Of a DNA stretch of 64,000 nt, positions 37,801 to 49,800 are shown one piece after another. The stretch comes from Imbricaverruca yamaguchii (lineage: Eukaryota > Arthropoda > Thecostraca > Neoverrucidae). A program made the position numbers and the translations under genes. The stretch spans positions 261,001-325,000 of the forward strand of contig JAOTOL010001566.1 in the NCBI GenBank assembly GCA_034440575.1. Direction: 5' to 3'. The number at the start of each line of letters is the position of its first letter. Within the stretch, counting starts at the first letter, position 1. A model generated the notes under the pieces. It saw only the letters and a list, made by a program, of their open reading frames with translations. It was not told where the DNA came from and searched no databases.

Positions 37801-40800
37801 AGTGGGGGGGGGGGCACACTGGAAACAGCGGGCGGTACTGAGGCGACTGTGTCAGTGGGGGTGGGGCACACTGGACACAGCGGGCGGTACTGAGGCGACT
37901 GTGTCAGGGGGGGTGCACACTGGGACACAGCGGGCGGTACTGAGGCGACTGTGTCAGCGGGGATGGGGGCACACTGGACACAGCGGGCGGTACTGAGGCG
38001 ACTGTGTCAGCGGGGGTGGGGGCACACTGGACACAGCGGGCGGTACTGAGGCGACTGTGTCAGCGGGGGTGGGGGCACACTGGACACAACGGGCGGTACT
38101 GAGGCGACTGTGTCAGCGGGGGTGGGGGTACACTGGACACAGCGGGCGGTACTGAGGCGACTGTGTCAGCGGGGGTGGGGGTACACTGGACACAGCGGGC
38201 GGTACTGAGGCGACTGTGTCAGTGGGGGTGGGGGTACACTGGACACAGCGGGCGGTACTGAGGCGACTGTGTCAGCGGGGGTGGGGGGCACACTGGACAC
38301 AACGGGCGGTACTGAGGCGACTGTGTCAGTGGGGGTGGGGGCACACTGGACACAGCGGGCGGTACTGAGGCGACTGTGTCAGCGGGGGTGGTGGCACACT
38401 GGACACAGCGGGCGGTACTGAGGCGACTGTGTCAGTGGGGGTGGGGGAACACTGGACACAGCGGGCGGTACTGAGGCGACTGTGTCAGCGGCAGTGGTGG
38501 CACACTGGACACAGCGGGCGGTACTGAGGCGACTGTGTCAGCGGCAGTGGGGGCACACTGGACACAGCGGGCGGTACTGAGGCGACTGTGACAGCGGCAG
38601 TGGTGGCACACAGAGCGGGCGGTGTCGCAGAACGACCCGCGTCAGAGACGAAGGGACGGTAGGCCGACGTGACACAGCCAAGAGTCGGCGCCACAACAAA
38701 GAGTGGGCGTCACGGCGGGGAGGGGATGCTCGGTGCCATGGCGGCCGGTGTTGTGATCAGATGGGGAGGAGAGGGGACAGGCCTATGCGTGGTGTGGGGT
38801 CACGATTTCAATGCTAGGGGATACACAGCGAGGCGACAACGCTGACTCGGTGAGCAGCACTGCACGACGTCGTCAGTGATCACCACATCCACCTGAGCTC
38901 GGCGTCGCAATGTCACCGGACCGCCGACGGAACACACCAATCTCCCGAAGTGGCACACACGAGACACACTGCCGGCGACAAAGCCGGGCCGAGGCGAAAC
39001 ATCCAACAGGGAAGCAGCCAACGAAAACAACACACATCCAGGCCTAAGCACACAACCTACATGTTTACAGCAAACCGTGAGCATTGAATCTCCCACCTCC
39101 TGGCTGGTAAAACATCATGCAACCACATAAAGTACACTAATGCACCAGGCAGCCAAAGAAAACACATTAGGCTGGGGTGAGCGGTGTCACATGTTCCCAT
39201 CACTCGGCGGCGTTACATCTTCCCGTCACTCGGCCGAGTCACGTTCTTCCATCACTCGGGGGCGTCACGTGTTCCCATCACTCGGGGGCGTCACGTGCTC
39301 CCATCACTCGGGGGCGTCACGTGTTCCCATCACTGGGGCGTCACTTTCCATCACTGGGGCGTCTCCCGTCACTGGGGTCACCCCATCACTCGGGGGCGTC
39401 ACGTGTTCCCATCACTCGGGGGCGTCACGTGTTCCCATCACTCGGGGGCGTCACGTGTTCCCATCACTCGGCGGCGTTACATCTTCCCGTCACTCGGCCG
39501 AGTCACGTTCTCCCATCACTCGGGGGCGTCACGTGCTCCCATCACTCGGGAGCGTCACGTGTTCCCATCACTCGGAGGGCGTCACGTGTTCCCATCACTC
39601 GGGGGCGTCACGTGCTCCCATCACTCGGGGGCGTCACGTGTTCCCATCACTCGGGGGCGTCACGTGTTCCCATCACTCGGGGGCGTCACGTGCTCCCATC
39701 ACTCGGGGGCGTCACGTGCTCCCATCACTCGGGGGCGTCACGTGCTCCCATCACTCGGGGCGTCACGTGTTCCCATCACTCGGGAGCGTCACGTGCTCCC
39801 ATCACTCGGGGCGTCACGTGTTCCCATCACTCGGGGGCGTCACGTGCTCCCATCACTCGGGGGCGTCACGTGCTCCCATCACTCGGGGGCGTCACGTGTT
39901 CCCATCACTCGGGGGCGTCACGTGTTCCCATCACTCGGGGGCGTCACGTGCTCCCATCACTCGGGGGCGTCACGTGTTCCCATCACTCGGGGGCGTCACG
40001 TGCTCCCATCACTGGGGGCGTCACGTGTTCCCATCACTCGGGAGCGTCACGTGCTCCCATCACTCGGGAGCGTCACGTGTTCCCATCATTAGGGGCGTCA
40101 CGTGTTCCCATCACTCGGGGCGTCACGTGCTCCCATCACTCGGGAGCGTCACGTGCTCCCATCACTCGGGGGCGTCACGTGTTCCCATCACTCGGGGGCG
40201 TCACGTTCTCCCATCACTCGGGGGCGTCACGTTCTCCCATCACTCGGGGGCGTCACGTTCTCCCATCACTCGGGGGCGTCACGTGTTCCCATCACTCGGG
40301 GGCGTCACGTGTTCCCATCACTCGGGGGCGTCACGTGTTCCCATCACTCGGGGGCGTCACGTGCTCCCATCACTCGGGGGCGTCACGTGTTCCCATCACT
40401 CGGGGGCGTCACGTGTTCCCATCACTCGGGAGCGTCACGTGCTCCCATCACTCGGGGGCGTCACGTGTTCCCATCACTCGGGGGCGTCACGTGTTCCCAT
40501 CACTCGGGAGCGTCACGTGTTCCCATCACTCGGGGGCGTCACGTGTTCCCATCACTCGGGGGCGTCACGTGTTCCCATCACTCGGGGGCGTCACGTGCTC
40601 CCATCACTCGGGGGCGTCACGTGTTCCCATCACTCGGGGGCGTCACGTTCTCCCATCACTCGGGGCGTCACGTGCTCCCATCACTCGGGGGCGTCACGTG
40701 CTCCCATCACTCGGGGTGCGTGCCGCGCGTGCCCTCATAGGGGCGTCACGTGCTCCCATCACTCGGGGGCGTCACGTGTTCCCATCACTCGGGGCGTCAC

Positions 40801-43800
40801 GTGTCCCAAGCGTCACGTGTTCCCATCACTGGGGGCGTCACGGTTCCCATCACTCGGGGGCGTCACGTGTTCCCCACTGGCGACGTGCCCACTTCACGGG
40901 GGCGTCACGTGTTCCCATCACTCGGGGGCGTCACGTGTTCCCATCACTCGGGGGCGTCACGTGCTCCCATCACTCGGGGGCATCACGTGCTCCCATCACT
41001 CGGGGGCGTCACGTTCTCCCATCACTCGGGGGCGTCTCGTGCTCCCATCATTAGGCGGCATTATTCTACAGACGTGCAGAGCCCACCAGTGCAACTCAGT
41101 GGAACCACTGTATGCCAATGGCCGCTTCGTTGCACTCAAGAGGACCTTCAGGCGTGGCTGACTCGCTTGCCGAGGAACATTGTGGTGACTGATCTGTGTG
41201 GTGTCGGGGTGGCTGGTTATTTGCCGCTGTAAGGGGGTGGTACAGGGTAACTGACCTGTTTGCCGGTGAGTAGCGGGGTGCAGGGGTGCCTGACCTGTTT
41301 GCTGCTGTACAGTGGTGTGCAGGGGTGACTGACCTGTTTGCCGGTGTGTAGCGGGGTGCAGGGGTGACTGACCTGCTTGCCGTCGTGCAGTGGTGTACAG
41401 GGGTGACTGACCTGTTTGCCGTCGTACAGTAGTGTACAGGGGTGACTGACCTGTTTGCCGCTGACCAGGATGGCGGTCAGGTACGGACTGATGCTGTCCA
41501 CAACTCTGCCCAGCAGGCTGGAGCAGTACCGCAACACTCCCCAGCACCGCAGCCGGCCCGCCTCACTGTTCAGCTGCACCAGGTGCTGGTATACTGCCGG
41601 GGACAGGTCAGGTCAGGTCAGGTCAGTGGCCTCACTGTTCAGCTGCACCAGGTGCTGGTATACTGCCGGAGCCAGGTCAGGTCAGGTCAGGTCAGGTCAA
41701 TGGCTTCACTGTTCAGCTGCACCAGGTGCTGGTGTACTGCCGGAGCCAGGTCAGGTCAGGTCAGGTCAGGTCAGGTCAATGGCTTCACTGTTCAGCTGCA
41801 CCAGGTGCTGGTGCACTGTCTCGGAGTCAGCCCAGTGCTAACAACTGCTGGGTCTGCTCACTCGCCACAAGCGCACTAATTTGGTTGTCGCCACAAACAA
41901 AGGTGGGTGGGAGTAAACCTCTTGGCGTATAAAAACCATGCGTGCTGAGGCAGCATGAAAATGGTCAGTGCACAGCCGAACTCAGTGCCTTACTTTCGTT
42001 CCTTGGGTCCATACTGAGCAGACAGGTCAGGTCTTCCCCTTTAGCAGAAGCGTACCATTTGAGTTATAATATTTGCCGTCTGGTGTGTCAAGTGTCATCT
42101 CGGAGCTCGTCACAGGAGCACGAGCTAATCGTCTGTGCAGAAGGCTGTCCAAAACCATAACCGACACCACCAAGAACATCACCACGACACCGAAGCCTTG
42201 ACCTCGGCACTATTGGTGAATACGCCGCAGTGAAGGGAGATGAGCTACGCCCCACGACTGCCCAAACTTGACACAAAATTATCTTGTTGACGTGAAGGCA
42301 TCCTGATGCCAGACATTGCGCGCGAAACCGGCTCCGACATCGTGTGATATTAATCTACTTGTGTCAGCTTCGTGGTATATGTTTTGGAACAGATGGCTTC
42401 AGCTTCGTAGCACTTTTAACTGCCGACTTCTGCTTCGACTTTGGCTTCGTGACATGTTGAGCTGCTCCCTTCAGTTTGTTGACATATTGTGACTTCAGTT
42501 TCAAAGTCATAAGCCTGGCTTGGTGTGTTCTCATTAAGTGTAGTTCGGAATCAGAGCGTAGGCAGATGTGTAATGGATGCATTCTCCCTAGCACACTTGC
42601 ACACTTCTCCTCCGGTTACGTGAAATGCCCTCCTGGTATCTCCCCTCAGGGGTAACTGTTCACTGAGCCCCCACTCAGACCACTCCCTCTAGGTCAACAC
42701 CCACTTCTCAGCACTTCTGGGAGGATCCTATGATGGGTGACCGGCCGCACAATTGCTTATGGACTTCCACATTCCAACTCGAAATTGCTTAGAACAATTA
42801 ATCAGTCACTTGTTCTCTAGCGACTGCAAATGTCATCCTCACTTCTCAAGTGAAGAAATATTGCATTCAGCTTCGGGTTTACACGACGAACAGGATTAGC
42901 TATGCTATAAGTTCAAAACTGGTCGGTAACATGGCCACGTATTGTTAAAATTTGCGATAAAAAGACCATACGCCTCGAGCGTAAGAAGAACAATATAATC
43001 GTTACTCATGCGAGCAATAAAAGGCTCCACTGAAAAACCAGCCAAAGAAGGGAGCCTGAATCGCATGAACCAGTTGCTTATTGAGAAAGGATATCCAATA
43101 CATGTCGTTCGCCAGACTGCCATAACTTGCATGCTGAGTGAACGTACACCTCAAGTGGGAAGTAAAAGAGGTGAGAGATACCAAAAACAATAAAAAAGAG
43201 TATAGCACAAATTCCTTATACATAGACGGAACACCTGTACATAGACGAAACACCTGTAAAAATGGCTGGTGGAATTACAAAAGGACCAAATGTATTGCAG
43301 AAAGTCTCTTTGATGAGCGATCCCACCATTAAGGACAAATTGGTGCATCTGGTAAACAATTGTATAACACAGGGCATTGCGGATTAGAAGGATATGATTG
43401 CCTATAAATAAATGTCGTATATAATTGACGTGCACAATAAGCGAAAAACATTACGAAAAGGCGTTCTGCATAGGGAAAAGCAAACGTACGATACACTACC
43501 TGTTTAATGAACAAATTGGAAATACCCGCCAATAGAAACTTAATCCCAGTGAGCACATAGTTGGAGAGCACATCAACACTTAACATTCTTACGTACATAT
43601 GGCATTCAGAATATGACTTCTCATCGCGAATCGCGACAACGTTGAGATAAATAAAATGCATGAGTCTATGTGCATTCGTGACACGCAGCCACCTCCCAAC
43701 ACCATGACCAGCCCTAGGCCCCAATCAAATACGCTAGCATAGATACATTTTGTGTGACACGCACATGACCAATGTAGCACCCAAGCAAACGTACATATGC

Positions 43801-46800
43801 ATGTTTTATACGGTTGTACATGATGTGGCGAACCATGCTTCGGTGTAAGTAAGGTGTTTCCAGCTTTAATTAGGCTTGTTTTGCACAATGTTGTCAATCT
43901 ATGTTTAAAAAAGTAAAACAGGTCAGAGACGAACAGCTTCGGCATCATGAAACCACACATTTTGTCATTGGCTTCGGCTTTGGCTTTGTGGTATTCCTTG
44001 GCCCTTGGTTTCGGCTTCAACTTCGTGGAATTTTAATCCAGGTATCCAGATTAACTGTTGGTTCTATGTCTGCAGTACCATCGGGCTGGTGCCAGCACCT
44101 GTGGTGCCGTTCAGGTGGTGTCCAGTACCTGTGGTGCCATCCGGGTGGTATCCAGTACACATGGTGCCGTACAGGTGGTGTTCAGTACCTGTGGTGCCGC
44201 GCAGGTGGTGTCCAGTACCTGTGGTGCCACACGGTGGTGTCCAGCAGTGGTGTCCAGTACCTGTGGTGCGTTCAGGTGGTGTCCAGTACCTGTGGTGCCG
44301 CACAGGTGGTGTCCAGTACCTGTGGTGCCGTACCAGGTGGTGTCAGTACCTCGGTGGTGTCCAGTACCTGTGGTGCCTCCGTTGTGTCCAGTATCTGTGG
44401 TGCCGCACAGGTGGTGTCCAGTACCTGTGGTGCCGCGCAGGTGGTGTCCAGTACCTGTGGTGTCCAGTATCTGTGGTGCCGCGCAGGTGGTGTCCAGTAC
44501 CTGTGGTGCCGCGCAGGTGGTGTCCAGTACCTGTGGTGTCCAGTACCTGTGGTGCCACACAGGTGGTGTCCAACACCTGTGGTGTTCAGTATCTGTGGTG
44601 TCGCGCAGGTGGTGTTCAGTACCTGTGGTGCCACACAGGTGGTGTCCAGTACCTGTGGTGTTCAGTACCTGTGGTGCCACACAGGTAGTGTCCAGTACCT
44701 GTGGTGTCCAGTACCTGTGGTGTCGCGCAGGTGGTGTCCAGTACCTGTGGTGCCACACAGGTGGTGTCCAGCACCTGTGGTGTTCAGTACCTGTGGTGCC
44801 GTCCAGCTGGTGCTCGCAGCCGTGCCGGTCGTACAGCGTCTTCAGGATCAGACTGCGGCCGCGCAGTGTGGTGGTCCGACGCCACAAGTGGCCCAGCTGG
44901 TCGTCAGACTGCTGCTGCAGCTCCTGACAACCGTACACCACACGTCAGCCGACCAGACACACCCGGCCCGTCCGCTCCCGCCAGACTGGTGCTGCAGCTC
45001 CTGACAAGCGTACACCTCACGTCAGCCGACCAGACACACCCGGCCCGTCCGCGCCGTCTGCCCTGCGACGCGGCCACGCCAGACTGGTGCTGCAGCTCCT
45101 GACAACCGTACACCACACGTCAGCCGACCAGACACACCCGGCCCGTCCGCGCCGTCTGCCCTGCGACGCGGCCACGCCAGACTGGTGCTGCAGCTCCTGA
45201 CAACCGTACACCACACGTCAGCCGACCAGACACACCCGGCCCGTCCGCGCCGTCTGCCCTGCGACGCGGCCACGCCAGACTGGTGCTGCAGCTCCTGACA
45301 ACCGTACACCTCACGTCAGCCGACCAGACACACCCGGCCCGTCCGCGCCGTCTGCCCTGCGACGCGGCCACGCCAGACTGGTGCTGCAGCTCCTGACAAG
45401 CGTACACCACACGTCAGCCGACCAGACACACCCGGCCCGTCCGCGCCGTCTGCCCTGCGACGCGGCCACGCCAGACTGGTGCTGCAGCTCCTGACAACCG
45501 TACACCTCACGTCAGCCGACCAGACACACCCGGCCCGTCCGCGCCGTCTGCCCTGCGACGCGGCCACGCCAGACTGGTGCTGCAGCTCCTAACGACGACA
45601 TAGGACCCTACACTCGACTGACTAGCTGACTGGTTATTGGGCTATAAGCCTTGAGGGGCACGCACATTCTAGGGTGTAAGTTCTATTTTTACTTGTGTAG
45701 TGTAGGTTCTATGTTTACTGCCTGTTTACTTGTGTAGCTTAAGGTATACTTAAGCTACACAAGTGGGGCGTGTGACTGAGTGGTTAGATGACCTGACCCG
45801 CTGTCAGGTGCGGGTGATGTAGGAGTGGCGAGTTCGGACCCACGCATCTCGATTACTCTCGGCACGCACACACTACCAGAATTGCGACAGGCACTACTTT
45901 GGTGCAAACTGTCTAATAAGCTACTTTTCTAACTCCAACGATTTGAAATCATACCGTGGAAACCATATCGCCGAGAACAACCTTCCTCGATTAGGTAGAA
46001 TCTTAGAGATGCCTTGTAATACAATTGCCCACCACACCAAAGCCAGCTGCACACATGCGAGGAACAGGTCAGCTAGTGCAGTACCTTGGTCTGAGCTTAG
46101 GGCGACCTGACCGACCTCTAGGTGACCTCGGGTCTGACCTGCTCGGTGAGAGGCTCCATCTCGGTGTAGGCGATGGCCGTGGGGATGTCGGTCAGGCTCT
46201 GGTAGCCCACAGACTTGCCCACCACCTCCTTGAACGGCACCGTCTCCAGTCCCGTGTGGTCCGTGGTCTCCATGAAGTCCAGGTGCTCTGCAGCCGACAC
46301 AGAGATGGCGGTGGAGACGGCGGCAGCCGAGCGCGCCGCACTGGATGGTCGTTCGGTTCGTATCGATCGAAGTTTAGCTGGTTAGCTAGATTTATTGTCA
46401 GCTATATTCGGCACACACGCACACATCCGCGTCCTGCCGCCCCCGCCCTGACTGTATCCGCCCTCACATCACAATCAGCCCCCAGTCTATACTATAACCT
46501 GCGCTCTAATGACGGACGTGGAGTGCAGAATGGGAGTGACGAAATCGCATCGGCGGTCTCAGAACATTCAACTGAAAGAAGAAAGCTGTACCACCTCCCC
46601 TCGCCTGTAGGGTCCGCGAATGTCCGGTGTGCAGCCTAGCAAAGGCAATGGTCAGGTAAATGTCCACAAAACAAACATTATGCGGCTGCTGTGCCGTTGT
46701 GGAGGCCCGCACACAGACCAGCTGACACCGTCTACCGCCAGCATAACACGGCTGCTGTGTTGTTGTGGAGGCCTGCACACAGACCGCCTGACACCAGCTA

Positions 46801-49800
46801 CCGCCAGCATAACACGGCTGCTGTGTTGTTGTGGAGGCCTACACACAGACCGCCTAACACCAGCTACCGCCAGCATAACACGGCTGCTGTGCTGTTGTGG
46901 AGGCCTACACACAGACCGCCTGACACCAGCTACCGCCAGCTACCGCCAGGATAACACGGCTGCTGTGGTGTTGTGGAGGCCTACACACAGACCGCCTGAC
47001 ACCAGCTACCGTCAGCGTAACACGGCTGCTGTGTTGTTGTAGAGGCCTACACACAGACCGCCTGACACCAGCTACCGCCAGCATAACACGGCTGCTGTGC
47101 TGTTGTAGAGGCCTACACACAGACCGCCTGACACCAGCTACCGCCAGCATAACACGGCTGATGTGCTGTTGTGGACCGGCACCGTGCGCCCTGACCCACT
47201 GACCGGTGCAGGAGGACGACATCAGGTTCTGCAGCCGGCCCACGCGCACCTTGACACCCTCGCACGAGCCGGTCTTCAGCATGGCCAACAGGTCCACCAT
47301 CTTGCGGAAGTTTGCGTCTCTGCATGGGCGAAGACACGTGTTAGTGTGCGACCAGTTAGAGTGTCAACACCACTCGCCAGGCGACGGTCCTCCTGTACAG
47401 CCTGCTGCAGTGCCCGACCTCAACGCCACGATAAGCTGTTTCTTTTCTCACTCAAATGAACACGAACAGCACCAGCTGAACCGTAACCCGGCACCCTAGC
47501 AGCGCGTGAACGAGTATTGGCTGGATGTGTATGTACATCCTCAGGCATGCGACCTCTATTGAATGATGAGCAAACACGCTTATAGTCGACCATAAGTTAT
47601 TTGATGATGATTATTATTATTGGGGTTTTATGGTGCGTCAACCCATGTGGATTATAATGCACCCACATCAGTTATTTTAACCGTAGAACTATGCTATACA
47701 ACAATCTATACAACCACGAGCATGCCAAGTACAAAATCGCATGGATAGTTTCACCTCAGCATTTACTCATGGATGCAACAACCAGCTTACTGCCCCCACG
47801 CTCAACACCTATGTCTCACTAGTCTGCCTCCTAATGGTGAGGGGAGAGACACACTCCATCAGCCCCGCGATCATCAACAGAGCAAACCTAAACAGCTTCA
47901 GCTACCATCCGCAAACCAGCCCATCGCCCTCGTCAAGCTCATACCCCGCCAGCCCCGAGCACCACCACCACCGTCGGTGCTGGGCTCGCTTGGCCCACCT
48001 CATGTGCGTCTCCTTCATGATGAGGCAGCAGGTGGGCCGGCCCGACAGTCGCCAGTAGCGGCCCACGAACTGGATATCCGACTTGATGTCGTCGATGAGC
48101 AGCGCCATGTCGTGGTTCAGGTAGAAGTCGGTGCTGTCGAAAATCAGCGGGTAGCAGAGCACCGTCTGGCCGGATATCCGGTACACCTGCCGACCGGGAC
48201 ACAGCCACAGTTAGGAGCCCTGCAACGGAGGGGACCCGGCACTGACCGGTCAGAGGTCCGGCACACCTACCGACAGGAGCCCTGCAACGGAGGGGACCCG
48301 GCACTGTCCGGTCAGAGGTCCGGCACACCTACCGACAGGAGCCCTGCAACGGAGGGGACCCGGCACTGTCCGGTCAGAGGTCCGGCACACCTACCGACAG
48401 GAGCCCTGCAACGGAGTGGACCCGGCACTGTCCGGTCAGAGGTCCGGTACACCTACCGACAGGAGCCCTGCAACGGAGGGGACCCGGCACTGTCCGGTCA
48501 GAGGTCCGGCACACCTACCCACAGGAGCCCTGCAACGGAGTGGACCCGGCACTGACCGGTCAGAGGTCCGGCACACCTACCGACAGGAGCCCTGCAACGG
48601 AGAGGACCCGACACTGTCCGGTCAGAGGTCCGGCACACCTACCGACAGGAGCCCTGCAACGGAGGGGACCCGGCACTGACCGGTCAGAGGTCCGGTATAC
48701 CTACCGACAGGAGCCCTGCAACGGAGGGGACCCGGCACTGTCCGGTCAGAGGTCCGGCACACCTACCGACAGGAGCCCTGCAACGGAGGGGACCCGGCAC
48801 TGTCCGGTCAGAGGTCCGGCACACCTACCGACAGGAGCCCTGCAACGGAGGGGACCCGGCACTGTCCGGTCAGAGGTCCGGCACACCTACCGACAGGAGC
48901 CCTGCAACGGAGGGAGGACCCGGCATGTCCGGTCACGAGGGTCCGGGTCCGGCACTACCGACAGGAGCCCTGCAACGGAGGGGACCCGGCACTGTCCGGT
49001 CAGAGGTCCGGCACACCTACCGACAGGAGCCCTGAACGGAAGGGACCCGGCACGTGGTCCGTACGACAGGACCGGCACACCTACCGACAGGAGCCCTGCA
49101 ACGGAGGGGACCCGGCACTGTCCGGTCAGAGGTCCGGCACACCTGGCGACAAGCACCCAGCCACCGTCAGGAACCCTGCAATGGAGGAGACCCGGCACTG
49201 TCCGGTCAGAGGTCCGGTACACCTACCGACCGAGACACACACACAGTCACGTGCCCGGAGGCGCATCGGTGCCCAGAGTCAAATTTGCCGAGCAGGACTT
49301 GGCGACCACACTCGACACCTGGTGTAGGGTGACTGCAGGGTAGCGTCGCAGGCCCCATGGCCACCACCACCACCCAGCTGACTGGACATGACTGCCGTGC
49401 GTCATAGTGGTCTTATGTATGGTCGCCAGATGTAAGGTAATAATGAATAATATTGATCGCCGGATGTAAGGTAATAATCAATAATATTGGTCGCCAGATG
49501 TAAGATGTGGGAACCAGCATAGTTGGATGTCGAAGTTCCCCATGGAAATAATATCGTTTAAAATTATCAATTCCTTGCAGTTAAATTTTGAGCCAATATC
49601 GTACTGATGACTACCAACTCGTTTCTTTTGAGACGTACCTGAAAAAGACAACGGTGAAAATACCTATTCTACCAACTGGCATTGCATAACAGATCACAAA
49701 ATAGGTATTCCCTTTACCTGGAGTTCAGCTACGACACACTCGTGTTCACGATCCGCTATGGTGAGAAAAAGCACGATACTTAAAATTAGACAGTGTTCTA

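Noticed and set aside
39140..41161. Open frames of more than 600 codons on the plus strand
   Set aside because: They arise from a stop-free 26-bp repeat open in all three plus frames; the real coding strand here is intronic and minus.
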